The notes: generated from the letters alone by a model not told the origin. 64,000 bases of DNA from an uncultured Pelagibacteraceae bacterium (GCA_902578935.1 CACHEU010000001.1:1-64000), one strand, 5' to 3'. Positions 37,511-46,935 are shown, counted from the first letter of the stretch. Program-made: numbers and translations.

Positions 37511-39345
37511 TGTTTAAAGGTGGTTTTATACAAAACCTTCCCAAAATCTACGGTTTATACACTGGTGGATTCATAGTTTTCATCTTATTGATGGCAATTT
37601 TGGAATCAGCTGGTGTTAGCGCAGCAAATATAGGAATTATGTTTGTGGCCTTTACGGTGTGTATATACGCATTGATCGGTTACTTATCTAGAACTATTCA
37701 AGTTGACGCTTATTACGTAGCGGGAAGACAAGTACCAACGGTATTTAATGGAATGGCGACAGCAGCTGACTGGATGTCAGGTGCATCGTTCGTTGCAATG
37801 GCCGGCGGTATTTATTTTGGTGGCTATACTTACATGGCATTCTTAGTTGGATGGACTGGTGGATACGTATTAGTATCGACTCTTCTAGCACCATATTTAA
37901 GAAAATTTGGTTGTTATACTGTGCCAGACTTTATTGGAACTAGATACGGCGGAACTCTACCGAGATTCTGCGCAACTCTAGTACTAGTATTGGCTTCATT
38001 CACTTACGTGACTGCACAAATTAATGCTACTGGAACAATTGCATCAAGAGCTTTACAAATTCCATTTGAACTTGGAGTTTGGGTTGGTCTAATTAGTATT
38101 TTATTGTGTTCTATGTTAGGTGGTATGAGAGCTGTAACTTGGACGCAAGTAGCTCAGTATATCGTGTTAATTATAGCGTACTTAATCCCAATATTTTGGA
38201 TGGGTAATAAGTTAGGAAACATATTCCCACACTTAATGTTAGGTGATGAAGTTCAGCGTTTAGCTGCTCTTGAAGCAGAATACGGTCTAATAAAAAACAG
38301 TGCTGCGGACATTAAATCTGCGGGTGTACCAGGTGGATTAAAATATATTTCTAATCCTCACTCTGCTGTACCTGCTGGTGGAATGGCTGTATGGAAATAC
38401 TTATCGCTTGCGATCTGTATGATGGTTGGAACTGCATCGTTACCTCATATCTTAATGAGATACTTTACAACTCCTTCTGTTAAATCAGCAAGAAAATCAG
38501 TGGCTTGGTCACTGTTCTTTATCTTCTTGCTTTATTTCTCAGCACCTATGTTAGCGACACTATCTAAACTACAGTTAATGGATCCAAACTTACCTACTGC
38601 AATTATTGGTAAATCAATTGCGGAAGTTCAAGGTATTCCATGGGTTCAAAACTGGATGGCAGTAAAACAAGTATTTATTGCTGACTTCAACGGTGATGGA
38701 ATATTGCAGTTGAACGAATGGTTTATGAGAGGTGACGTAGTAGTATTAGCGACTCCTGAAGTTGCTGGATTACCTTACGTTATTTCTGGATTAGTTGCTG
38801 CAGGAGGTATGGCTGCTGCCATGTCAACTGCCGATGGATTAGTTTTGGCGATATCAAACTGTTTATCACATGATATCTATTACAAAATAATCGATCCGAA
38901 AGCTGACGTTAGAAAAAGGCTGATCGTAGCTCGTGTACTTCTAGTAGTTATCGGTGCTCTAGGTGCTTATATCGCATCAATGAGACTTACTGGTATATTA
39001 GGAGCAGTAGCTTGGGCATTCGACTTCGCAATGTCAGGCTTATTCTTCCCACTTGTACTTGGTGTATGGTGGAAGAGAGCTAATACAGCTGGTGCGGTTG
39101 CAGGAATACTTGGAGGTTTAACTGCTGGTACAGCATATCTAATTTATGTTGGACCTAAGTTTATGGCTAACACTCCATGGCTTGGAATTGACCACTTAAG
39201 ATTTGGTATCATAGGAGCATCAGTAAGCTTAGTTGCAATGGTTGTAGTAAGCTTAATGACTAAAGAACCTAGTGCTGCCACTCAGAAGATGGTTGATGAC
39301 GTTAGGGTTCCTAGCGGAAGAGCTATTCTTGGAAAACAACACTAA
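37510..39345 (+). CDS. Sodium:solute symporter (VC_2705 type, acetate-permease-like)
   Basis: 611-residue SSS-family transporter with about 13-14 helices: AYYVAGRQVPTVFNGMATAADWMSGASF, TVPDFIGTRYGG, LPHILMRYFTTPSVKSARKS and AAGGMAAAMSTADGLVLAIS are typical. A long hydrophilic loop (about residues 245-280) follows the fifth or sixth helix. Linked with DUF4212 and near acs, acetate or another short organic acid is the likeliest substrate, but this is inferred from context. Codons are more G+C-rich than in flanking genes, and a strong terminator follows. Confidence 0.92.
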   Translation: MFKGGFIQNLPKIYGLYTGGFIVFILLMAILESAGVSAANIGIMFVAFTVCIYALIGYLSRTIQVDAYYVAGRQVPTVFNGMATAADWMSGASFVAMAGGIYFGGYTYMAFLVGWTGGYVLVSTLLAPYLRKFGCYTVPDFIGTRYGGTLPRFCATLVLVLASFTYVTAQINATGTIASRALQIPFELGVWVGLISILLCSMLGGMRAVTWTQVAQYIVLIIAYLIPIFWMGNKLGNIFPHLMLGDEVQRLAALEAEYGLIKNSAADIKSAGVPGGLKYISNPHSAVPAGGMAVWKYLSLAICMMVGTASLPHILMRYFTTPSVKSARKSVAWSLFFIFLLYFSAPMLATLSKLQLMDPNLPTAIIGKSIAEVQGIPWVQNWMAVKQVFIADFNGDGILQLNEWFMRGDVVVLATPEVAGLPYVISGLVAAGGMAAAMSTADGLVLAISNCLSHDIYYKIIDPKADVRKRLIVARVLLVVIGALGAYIASMRLTGILGAVAWAFDFAMSGLFFPLVLGVWWKRANTAGAVAGILGGLTAGTAYLIYVGPKFMANTPWLGIDHLRFGIIGASVSLVAMVVVSLMTKEPSAATQKMVDDVRVPSGRAILGKQH

Positions 39346-39363
39346 ATAAAATTATTTTATTAT

Positions 39364-39395
39364 AAAAGGGGCGATTTATTCGCCCCTTTTTTTTT
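39364..39395 (+). terminator. Intrinsic terminator after the symporter operon
   Basis: Perfect 11-bp stem (aaaaggggcga 39364-39374, tcgcccctttt 39380-39390) with loop tttat, continued by further T residues to 39395. This is the strongest terminator in the window and ends the DUF4212-symporter mRNA. Confidence 0.93.
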
Positions 39396-39431
39396 GCTTT
39401 AAGCAATTAATTTCACATGCTAATTTAAGTT

Positions 39432-39767
39432 ATGCCAATTTGGGTACTAGTTTTGGATTATATTTTAGGGATCATAATGTGGACCCTAATAGGAAGATCT
39501 GCAATGAACATTTTTCAAAGAGAGGATTCTAATTTCTTTTTTATGAAAGCTTTTGTTAAATTAACTAATCCTATAATAAAACCATTCAGATTTATTACCC
39601 CAAGTTTTATAATACCGATTTTTGTTCCGCTATATGTTGCATGGTTCTTTTATATGTTCAGATTCTATGTAATGCCCTATATTTTGGGATATGATGTCAT
39701 GGGTATGTTATCTTTTCCCCTAGAAAGTGATATTGCAAGAGAAATTTACCGTTTATTTAATAGATAA
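39432..39767 (+). CDS. YggT-like integral membrane protein
   Basis: 111 residues, two or three hydrophobic segments. LDYILGIIMWTLIGRSAMNIF then FVKLTNPIIKPFRFITPSF resembles half of the YggT pattern, where a helix is followed by a TDP-and-PIR-type segment. It ends four bases before the next symporter start. Function is unknown; small membrane proteins of this type occur beside symporters in alphaproteobacteria. Confidence 0.7.
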   Translation: MPIWVLVLDYILGIIMWTLIGRSAMNIFQREDSNFFFMKAFVKLTNPIIKPFRFITPSFIIPIFVPLYVAWFFYMFRFYVMPYILGYDVMGMLSFPLESDIAREIYRLFNR

Positions 39768-39771
39768 AAAA

Positions 39772-41703
39772 ATGACTACAAAAATTTACTCTTTAATGCT
39801 TTTTATAGGCCTATACTGGTTTGCCTGTCTGTATATAGGATTCAAAACCCAGAAGAAAATAGCGGTACCAGTTGATTATTTTATTTTTGGTAGACAGGTT
39901 CCGGGCTGGTCTTACATCACTATTATGACCGGAACAGTATTTTCTGGTTGGATATTTTTTGTACAACCAAGTTTAGTTTTCATTAATGGATTATCATTTG
40001 CTATGACATCTCTGTTTGTTATTGCCATTCCTTTAATTGGAATTTTGTTTTCAAAAAGACAGTGGATGTTTTCGAAAAAATTTGGTTTCGTAACACCCAG
40101 TGAAATGATTGGGGCTTATTTTAAAAGCGATATTCTGAGAGTCTTAATTGTGGTTATAACTTTAGGTTTTGCCATTCCATTTATTGCAATGCAACTTTAC
40201 CTTGGCGGATTGCTAATAAGTATTTTATCTGATGAATTAATTCGCCCTGGATCAGCAGCTATTTTGATAGGAGCTGTAATGGTAGTTTATTTAAATTTGG
40301 GTGGCATTAGATCTATGATTTATATTAATGCATTTCAGTTTTTATTTTTTATTTTTGGAATAATTTGTATTGGATTTGTTACTTATGACCTAGTTGGTGG
40401 TTGGGATTTGTTAAACGAAAGCTTATCAAGAATTGCGGCTTTAAAAGAAAATCTTTTCAATATAAAAGAAAGTTATAAAGCTTATCTTTCTGTTCCAGGT
40501 ACAATAAAAACTGTAAATTTATTGGACAATGGTTTGTCACACAACGGAATATGGACTGCCTCGATGATTTTGACATTTACGTTTGCATTAACCGGAATAC
40601 AAATGTCTCCTAATATTTCAATGTTAACTTTTGCTAGCCAAGAAGTTAAATATTTTGGAACTCAGCAAATATGGTTCTCGGCTTTTTTGATGGGTTTTCT
40701 ATTAATATTTTTTACAGCCGGAGTAGGAGCTGGTTCAATTTTATTGGGTGGAAATTATATTGTTAATGAAAGTGGAAATAATATATCAAATATTATTCCT
40801 CCCAATATATTCCCTAATGAGATTGAAAGCCTAGTACCACACCTTATAAATCTTATAGGAGAATATTCTATTGTTTTTTTTAGCATCTTGGGAATTTGCG
40901 CCATAGCATCTGTTCAGGCAACAAGTTCTCTTTATTTAACTTCTAGTGCTATTTTTACAAGAGATATTTTAAAAAGATTCTTTTTTAAAAATATGAATAA
41001 CCAAGAACAAATCCTTTCTTCCAGGATAGTATTGATGGTTCTTTTTATTTTTTCACTACTCTTAGCAAGTCAATTTGGTGATGAAATTTTTAGTCTTGGA
41101 AGCTTTTCTCTTGCTATAGCTTGCCAGATGTTTGTTCCATTAATTGCAATATGTTATATTCCGTGGTTAACAAAACAAGGAGTTTCTCTAGGTGTTGTTG
41201 TTGGTATAATTGCTGTATTTTTTACAGAAGGTGTGGGACAGGTAATATTTGGTGATTCAATTTTTTGGAATAAGTGGCCTTTAACAATTCATTCTTCTGT
41301 TTGGGGTCTAGTTTTTAATATCTCTGCCGCAACGGCTATATCTTTTATTACGCAAAATACAAAAGAAACCAATCATAGATTTAAATTTCACGATTTCATT
41401 AATGATCACAAAAGTTATGCGATCGGTAGAAGAAGCTTAAAACCAAGTGCTTGGATTATCACGAGTGCTTGGGTATTTTTTGCTTTGGGGCCAGGAGTGC
41501 TAATGGGAAATGAGCTATTTGGTAAGCCGACGAATGTTGAAAGTTGGTCATTTGGCATGCCATCAATTTGGGTGTGGAATATAGTTTTTTGGATCTTGGG
41601 AATACTATTGATTTGGTTTTTAGCTATTAAAATGGAGATGTCAACTTCACCAAATAAAGCCATTGTTTCTCAAGTAGAAGATTTTGGCAGTCTTAAAGGG
41701 TAA
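39772..41703 (+). CDS. Sodium:solute symporter family protein
   Basis: 643 residues from ATG 39772 (MTTKIYSLMLFIGLYWFACL), about 14 helices; SSS features include DYFIFGRQVPGWSYITIMTGTVFSG, KKFGFVTPSEMIGAYF, NLGGIRSMIYINAFQFLFFI and FACIASVQA-like ICAIASVQATSSLYLTS. It is longer than usual because of a C-terminal region with two extra helices. An earlier start at 39727 would overlap the YggT-like gene and adds a non-family leader. Substrate unknown. Codon use is AT-rich, unlike the other symporter. Confidence 0.9.
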   Translation: MTTKIYSLMLFIGLYWFACLYIGFKTQKKIAVPVDYFIFGRQVPGWSYITIMTGTVFSGWIFFVQPSLVFINGLSFAMTSLFVIAIPLIGILFSKRQWMFSKKFGFVTPSEMIGAYFKSDILRVLIVVITLGFAIPFIAMQLYLGGLLISILSDELIRPGSAAILIGAVMVVYLNLGGIRSMIYINAFQFLFFIFGIICIGFVTYDLVGGWDLLNESLSRIAALKENLFNIKESYKAYLSVPGTIKTVNLLDNGLSHNGIWTASMILTFTFALTGIQMSPNISMLTFASQEVKYFGTQQIWFSAFLMGFLLIFFTAGVGAGSILLGGNYIVNESGNNISNIIPPNIFPNEIESLVPHLINLIGEYSIVFFSILGICAIASVQATSSLYLTSSAIFTRDILKRFFFKNMNNQEQILSSRIVLMVLFIFSLLLASQFGDEIFSLGSFSLAIACQMFVPLIAICYIPWLTKQGVSLGVVVGIIAVFFTEGVGQVIFGDSIFWNKWPLTIHSSVWGLVFNISAATAISFITQNTKETNHRFKFHDFINDHKSYAIGRRSLKPSAWIITSAWVFFALGPGVLMGNELFGKPTNVESWSFGMPSIWVWNIVFWILGILLIWFLAIKMEMSTSPNKAIVSQVEDFGSLKG

Positions 41704-41749
41704 AGTATTTTTTTGACATCAAAAAATTAAAAACTATAAATAAATAAAT

Positions 41750-42412
41750 ATGGCTAGTTCAATAAAAATTTCACCTTCTATTTTGTCATCAAATTTCAGT
41801 AAACTAGGAGAAGAGATTAAAGCTTTAGAAAAAGCTGGTGCCGATTATATTCACGTAGATGTTATGGACGGTCATTTTGTTCCCAATTTAACAATTGGTC
41901 CTGATGTAATAAAACAAATAAGACCCTTCAGTGATAAGATTTTTGATGTTCATTTAATGATTTCACCCGTAGATAAATATATTGAGCAATTTGCAAATGC
42001 TGGAGCTGATATCATTACTTTTCATCCAGAAGCAACGAAGAATACTGCGGAAACAATTAAATTAATAAGAAAGTTTAAAAAAAAAGTTGGTATATCTCTC
42101 AAGCCTAAAAGCGAAATCAGTCTAATAAGAGATTATTTAGATAAAATAGATTTAGTGTTGATAATGAGCGTAGAGCCTGGTTTCGGGGGACAAAAATTCA
42201 TGCCAGAGGTATTACCGAAATTAAAAGAATTAAAAAAAATTATAGAAAAAGAAAAATACAATGTGGATTTAGAGATAGATGGGGGAATAAATTTTCAAAA
42301 CTCAAAATCTGCAAAAGAAGCTGGGGCCAATATACTTGTTTCGGGGTCAACAATATTTAAAGAAAATAGCGGTGATTTAAAAAAGAATATCGATTTACTT
42401 CGTAAAAGCTGA
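41750..42412 (+). CDS. rpe: Ribulose-phosphate 3-epimerase
   Basis: Interconverts ribulose 5-phosphate and xylulose 5-phosphate in the pentose phosphate pathway. 220-residue TIM barrel: SPSILSSNFSKLGEEI, VDVMDGHFVPNLTIGPDVI, FDVHLMISPVDKYI, MSVEPGFGGQKFMPEVLPKL and EIDGGINFQNS, with both catalytic Asp and metal His present. Followed after 3 bases by the heparinase-like gene, as in many alphaproteobacteria. Confidence 0.97.
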   Translation: MASSIKISPSILSSNFSKLGEEIKALEKAGADYIHVDVMDGHFVPNLTIGPDVIKQIRPFSDKIFDVHLMISPVDKYIEQFANAGADIITFHPEATKNTAETIKLIRKFKKKVGISLKPKSEISLIRDYLDKIDLVLIMSVEPGFGGQKFMPEVLPKLKELKKIIEKEKYNVDLEIDGGINFQNSKSAKEAGANILVSGSTIFKENSGDLKKNIDLLRKS

Positions 42413-42415
42413 TAA

Positions 42416-44062
42416 ATGACTGGTTTAAAAAGTATTTATATTTATTTTTTATCTATAAAAAAAATAACAATTAAACTAATTAAAGAATTTTTTTTTTCTA
42501 CTAGTTTATACAATAAATTATTAGATTCAAAAATTCCATCCAGATTTTTCTTTTATCCTAATCCATATTTGTTATCTCCTTTATTAAATCACAAAGATTT
42601 ATTAATTAAAATCTCCCATGAAGATGTAAGAAATTTTTGGATAAATATTTTAAAAAACAAAGAAAAAAAAAGTATACATAATTTTTTATGGTTAAATTTA
42701 GTTGACAGAAAAAATGAGTCTAGAATAATTCAAAAGATTATAGAGGAATGGACATTGCAATATCATAAATACAAAAAAGATATATGGAGCGATGGTTTAA
42801 TTAGTCTAAGAATTATTAGTTGGATTTCTAATGCTGATGTCATTCTAAACAATAACCAAAAAAATTTTAATAAAACTTTCTACAAATCTCTTGTTAGGCA
42901 AATAAATTTTGTAAGAAAAAATTTAAAAAATATATCCGATGAAAATAAAAAAATATCTTCTATTAGTGCAATAATACTATCTGGTTTAGTGTTTAGAGAA
43001 TATTATAGTAATTACAAATTAGGCTTAAAAGAACTTAAAAAATTAATTGAAAATTTTTTTGATAAAAACGGTTTCCCCAAAAACAGAAACTTTGAAAATT
43101 TAGTTATATTTGTACAATATTTTGTGCTTATAAAAGAGTGGATGAAAGGTGGCCAGGAAGTAGTTCCTGACTACCTGGAAGATATAATTGAAAAAAATTT
43201 AGTATGTCTTAATTCTTTAAATAGTCCACTTAAAAAACTTCCGCTATTTAATGGTTCCACCGAAAAAAATTTAGAAGATTTTTTACAGTATTTAAATAAA
43301 CTTAATTATAATCTTAAAAAAAATTTAAAATCTGTTGGACAAGTTCAAATTATTAAAAATAAAAAATCAATTTTATATTTTGATTCTGGAGAACCTCCAA
43401 CATATCAATTTTCGAAGGACTACCAATCGGGACCTCTATCATTTGAATACTCAAATGATGGTGATAAAATAATTACAAATTGTGGTTATGGAAAAAAAAT
43501 ATCAAAAAAAATTCAACTTTTGAGCAAATTTACCTCTGCTCAATCCACACTCTGTATCAATAATACCTCAGTTGTAAAATTTAAAAAAAACGCTCTAATC
43601 AACAAAGCTTATGGTTCAACAATAAATAACTCATTCAAAACTTTTGATGTTGACAGAGCAGAAGATAAAACAAATGTTATTATTTCCGCAACACACAATG
43701 CCTACTTAGATAAATTTGGATATTTACACAAAAGAACCATTAAATTTTTTAAAAAGAACAATGACATAATAGGAAATGATCGTTTGATTAAAAAAAATGG
43801 TAGTTCGAATGTTGAATTCAGTATTAGATTTCATTTATATCCTGGAATAAATACAGTAAAGACTATCAGTGGGAAAAGTATACTTTTGCAAATTAATAAA
43901 AATAAATCCTGGATGTTTTCATCTGAAAATCAAAAAATTAACATAGAGAAAAGTTTATTTTTGGGAAGAAATAAAGCATTAAATAATCAATGCATAGTAA
44001 TTTATGGAAACACAGAGGATGAAGATGTTAATGTTGAGTGGAAATTAAAAAAAGCCAGTTAA
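42416..44062 (+). CDS. Heparinase II/III-like protein
   Basis: 548 residues, very lysine/asparagine-rich. An alpha-helical N-terminal half is followed by a beta-rich C-terminal half with IYFDSGEPPTYQFSKDYQSGPLSFEYS, a heparinase II/III C-domain-like start, then THNAYLDKFGYLHKRTIKFF. The alphaproteobacterial order rpe - heparinase-like - purH supports the call. Its substrate is unknown; a role in envelope polysaccharide turnover is a guess. No signal peptide is clear. Confidence 0.82.
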   Translation: MTGLKSIYIYFLSIKKITIKLIKEFFFSTSLYNKLLDSKIPSRFFFYPNPYLLSPLLNHKDLLIKISHEDVRNFWINILKNKEKKSIHNFLWLNLVDRKNESRIIQKIIEEWTLQYHKYKKDIWSDGLISLRIISWISNADVILNNNQKNFNKTFYKSLVRQINFVRKNLKNISDENKKISSISAIILSGLVFREYYSNYKLGLKELKKLIENFFDKNGFPKNRNFENLVIFVQYFVLIKEWMKGGQEVVPDYLEDIIEKNLVCLNSLNSPLKKLPLFNGSTEKNLEDFLQYLNKLNYNLKKNLKSVGQVQIIKNKKSILYFDSGEPPTYQFSKDYQSGPLSFEYSNDGDKIITNCGYGKKISKKIQLLSKFTSAQSTLCINNTSVVKFKKNALINKAYGSTINNSFKTFDVDRAEDKTNVIISATHNAYLDKFGYLHKRTIKFFKKNNDIIGNDRLIKKNGSSNVEFSIRFHLYPGINTVKTISGKSILLQINKNKSWMFSSENQKINIEKSLFLGRNKALNNQCIVIYGNTEDEDVNVEWKLKKAS

Positions 44063-44066
44063 ATTA

Positions 44067-45614
44067 ATGTCTCAAAAAATAAAAAACGCTTTAATATCTT
44101 TATCTGATAAATCCCAAATACAAAGAGTGTTAAAAGTACTTCAAAAATACAAAATAAACATAATTAGTTCCGGCGGAACTTACAAAGAAATAAAAAAGCT
44201 TGGGTACAAATGTACTGAAATCTCAAAATATACTAAGTTTAGTGAGATGCTTGATGGAAGGGTTAAAACTTTACACCCCAAAATTCATGCTGGAATTCTC
44301 AGCAAAAGATCTAACAGCAAACACAGAAGGGAAATGAATAGAAAAAAGTTTAATTATATAGATTTAATAATTGTAAATTTTTATCCTTTCCAGCAAACAA
44401 TACAAAAAACAAAAAATTTCAAAAAAATTATTGAAAATATAGATATAGGTGGTCCAACAATGGTAAGGGCTGCAGCAAAAAATTTTTATGATGTTTCAAT
44501 TATCACGGATAAAAAAGATTATAGCTCTCTCATAAGTGAATTAAACAAGAATAAAGGTGCTACAAGTCTAAAATTTAGGGAACAAATGGCTAGTAAAGCC
44601 TTTGGATTAACTGCTTACTACGATTCCGTTGTATCAAATTGGTTCAACAGAAAATTTAATATAGTTTTTCCTGAGACAAAAACTATTTTTGGTAAAAAAA
44701 TTGCACAATTAAGATATGGTGAAAATCCACATCAAAAAAGCAGCATATATATAAATGATTTGTTTAGTGAAGAATTGGGTTTAAAAAAGATTAAAGGAAA
44801 AGCATTAAGTTATAATAATTATAATGATGTATTTACTAGTCTAGAAATTTTATCATCATTCAAAAAATCTGGATCAGTTATAATTAAACATGCAAATCCA
44901 TCGGGAGCATCAATTAATAATTCTCCGATAAAATCTTTTCAGGAATCTTACATTTCTGATCCTATAAGCGCATTTGGAGGGGTTGTGGCGTGTAATTTTA
45001 CAATTAATGAAAAAATAGCCAGGGAAATCTCCAAAGTATTTTTTGATGTTATATTGGCAAAAAAATTTGATAAAGGATCTTTAAAAATCTTAGGTTCAAA
45101 AAAAAATTTAATATTAATAGATATATCTAAGTTTAAACATAAAAAAGAATATCAAGTTAAACAGTTTGATAATTCATTTTTAGTACAAGACAAAAATAAA
45201 ATAATATTTAAAAAGAAAGATCTAAAATTTGTAACAAAGCTTAAACCAACCAAAAAAGAAATTAGATCTGCTGAATTTGCTTTAAACATATGTAAATTTG
45301 TTAAATCAAATTCAATTATAATTGCAAATAACTTTTCAACTATAGGAATAGGAGCTGGCCAACCTAGCAGGGTTGATAGTTGCAGAATTGCTGTTCAAAA
45401 AGCAAAACAGTTCCAACCAAAAAAACTTAAAAATTCTGTTGCCGCATCTGATGCTTTTTTCCCTTTTCCAGATGGTATCAAAAAATTAATAAAAGCGGGT
45501 GTTAAAGTAATTATTCAACCTGGTGGCTCAATAAGAGACAAGGAGTCAATCTTGGCAGCCAATAAAGGGAAAGTAAAAATGATTTTTACCGGGACAAGAC
45601 ATTTTAATCATTAG
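44067..45614 (+). CDS. purH: Bifunctional AICAR transformylase/IMP cyclohydrolase
   Basis: Last two steps of IMP synthesis, using 10-formyl-tetrahydrofolate. 515 residues: N-terminal cyclohydrolase domain (about 1-195) with DGRVKTLHPKIHAGIL and DLIIVNFYPF; transformylase domain with LRYGENPHQKSS, IIKHANPSGASI (catalytic Lys-His), DPISAFGGVVACN and AASDAFFPFPDGI. The stop overlaps the convergent phhB stop by four bases. Confidence 0.97.
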   Translation: MSQKIKNALISLSDKSQIQRVLKVLQKYKINIISSGGTYKEIKKLGYKCTEISKYTKFSEMLDGRVKTLHPKIHAGILSKRSNSKHRREMNRKKFNYIDLIIVNFYPFQQTIQKTKNFKKIIENIDIGGPTMVRAAAKNFYDVSIITDKKDYSSLISELNKNKGATSLKFREQMASKAFGLTAYYDSVVSNWFNRKFNIVFPETKTIFGKKIAQLRYGENPHQKSSIYINDLFSEELGLKKIKGKALSYNNYNDVFTSLEILSSFKKSGSVIIKHANPSGASINNSPIKSFQESYISDPISAFGGVVACNFTINEKIAREISKVFFDVILAKKFDKGSLKILGSKKNLILIDISKFKHKKEYQVKQFDNSFLVQDKNKIIFKKKDLKFVTKLKPTKKEIRSAEFALNICKFVKSNSIIIANNFSTIGIGAGQPSRVDSCRIAVQKAKQFQPKKLKNSVAASDAFFPFPDGIKKLIKAGVKVIIQPGGSIRDKESILAANKGKVKMIFTGTRHFNH

Positions 45615-45949
45615 GAAATTTTATCAACTTTAGCAGCTAAAATAAAATCACTTTCGTGCAATCCTTTTATTGCATGTGTAAAAATTTTAATTTTTGCATA
45701 TCCCCACCCAAACCAAATATCTGGATGATGACCTTCTTTTTCAGCTATTTCACCAACTTTATTTACAAAGTTTTGGCTCTCTAAAAAATTTTTGAATTTA
45801 AAGTTTTTAATTAAATAGTAAATTTTATCATCATCTGCTTTGACTTCCCACCCATCAACCATTTTAAGATATTTGTGTATTTCAGTTATTTCAAATCCTG
45901 GAATACCGCCCTCGCAAGGAATACATTTTTTATCGGCTAAGTCAGTCAT
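45611..45949 (-). CDS. phhB: Pterin-4a-carbinolamine dehydratase
   Basis: 112 residues from ATG 45949 (MTDLADKKCIPCEGG). It dehydrates 4a-hydroxytetrahydrobiopterin. Active-site motif EKEGHHPDIWFGWGYAKIKIFTH has the paired His and Trp; the CIPCEGG leader is typical of bacterial PhhB. Starting at 46012 would translate part of the tRNA and is rejected. No phenylalanine hydroxylase gene is nearby, so a pterin-recycling partner or another role must lie elsewhere. It starts 18 bases after the tRNA-Gly 3' end and may be read from the tRNA promoter. Confidence 0.93.
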   Translation of the reverse strand: MTDLADKKCIPCEGGIPGFEITEIHKYLKMVDGWEVKADDDKIYYLIKNFKFKNFLESQNFVNKVGEIAEKEGHHPDIWFGWGYAKIKIFTHAIKGLHESDFILAAKVDKIS

Positions 45950-45967
45950 AAATTTAAGCTTTTCTTT

Positions 45968-46042
45968 TGGAGCGGGAGAAGGGAATTGAACCCTCGGCCT
46001 AAACGTTGGCAACGTTTCGCTCTACCACTGAGCTACTCCCGC
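45968..46042 (-). tRNA. tRNA-Gly(GCC)
   Basis: Complete cloverleaf: acceptor GCGGGAG/CTCCCGC, D stem GCTC/GAGC, anticodon stem AAACG/CGTTT with loop TTGCCAA (anticodon GCC), T stem GAGGG/CCCTT with loop TTCAATT, discriminator T and genome-encoded CCA. All stems pair (one G-T in the T stem). Its promoter is visible just upstream. Confidence 0.98.
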
Positions 46043-46055
46043 TTATTAAAAAAAT

Positions 46056-46084
46056 ATTATAGAACAAGGCTTTTTTATAAGCAA
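46056..46084 (-). promoter_or_regulatory. Sigma-70 promoter of tRNA-Gly
   Basis: On the minus strand, TTGCTT (46079-46084) and TATAAT (46056-46061) are separated by exactly 17 bases. The predicted start near 46049 lies 7 bases before the tRNA 5' end. This is the best-matching promoter in the window and probably also drives phhB. Confidence 0.85.
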
Positions 46085-46104
46085 GAGTCTGAAAAATCAA
46101 GTAA

Positions 46105-46923
46105 CTATAAATAGCCCAGTTCTTGCATTTCTTCTTTAAGATTGCTTTCTATTTTTTTTTGCAAATCGGTGGGTAATTCATTTTTCCAGGAATCCTTTTC
46201 TCCTTTCCTGAAGAATTTTCCATTTTGTGCTTCCACAAAGCCTTTTTTATTTTCTAAATTTTTTAAATTTGAAAAGTTACAAATTTCTACCGTTTTTTTT
46301 ATTTTTTCTTTACTTAATTTAAATTCAATTTTATCTTGAAGAAATAAAAGTATGTTTTCAAATTCTTTCTCTGGATTATCCTTTAAATCTTCATATTTAA
46401 CAATTATTCCAGGAAAGTTTTTTCTTTTTTTCCAAGATAAATAATTTATTTTCCAAGAACATGTTAATTCAGCTAAATAATATTCTCCATTATATCCAAT
46501 AAAATTTTCATTAAGTAAATTTTCAACTGATTTTTCAATTTTAATATTAGAATGAACTGCTTGTGAACAAACTATAGCTCTTGGATCACGAACAACATAG
46601 ACATATCCGCTGCTATTTTCTTTTGTGGTGAACCATTTGTCTTTATAAGAAACACAGGCATTATGAGTTTTAAAAAATTGAGTTTGACCACTTAAATTAA
46701 TTCTTGATTGGGCTGCGCTCCAATAATTTGTAATTTCAAGGGGATTAGTCTTTAGTTTATTTAGCTCAACAAGTGGTGAAAAATATCTAGATTGAACAAA
46801 ATTGGGTATTTCGTCTAAAATACTAAAATTAAATTCCTCTTCTTTTAAAAAAAAATATGTTGATAGCAGCGCTCTTAACCATGTATTCCCACTTTTTGGA
46901 TAAGATGTAAGCCAAATAATCAT
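46105..46923 (-). CDS. Sulfotransferase domain protein
   Basis: 272 residues. PAPS-binding features: N-terminal 5'-phosphosulfate loop WLTSYPKSGNTWLRALL, 3'-phosphate motif YVYVVRDPRAIVCSQAVHS, and FFRKGEKDSWKNELP near the C-terminus. It would transfer sulfate from PAPS to an alcohol or amine of a small molecule, lipid or glycan; the acceptor is unknown. It is an accessory-type gene between the tRNA-Gly promoter and ubiH-hemE, transcribed in their direction, 12 bases after the ubiH stop. Confidence 0.9.
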   Translation of the reverse strand: MIIWLTSYPKSGNTWLRALLSTYFFLKEEEFNFSILDEIPNFVQSRYFSPLVELNKLKTNPLEITNYWSAAQSRINLSGQTQFFKTHNACVSYKDKWFTTKENSSGYVYVVRDPRAIVCSQAVHSNIKIEKSVENLLNENFIGYNGEYYLAELTCSWKINYLSWKKRKNFPGIIVKYEDLKDNPEKEFENILLFLQDKIEFKLSKEKIKKTVEICNFSNLKNLENKKGFVEAQNGKFFRKGEKDSWKNELPTDLQKKIESNLKEEMQELGYL

Positions 46924-46935
46924 ACTAAGAAGTGC

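Noticed and set aside
42416-44062. Heparinase-like protein as a horizontally acquired polysaccharide lyase
   Set aside because: The rpe - heparinase-like - purH order is shared by many alphaproteobacteria, so it looks ancestral.
45950-46012. N-terminal extension of phhB starting at 46012
   Set aside because: The extra residues would be translated from tRNA-Gly sequence; ATG 45949 gives the normal family N-terminus.
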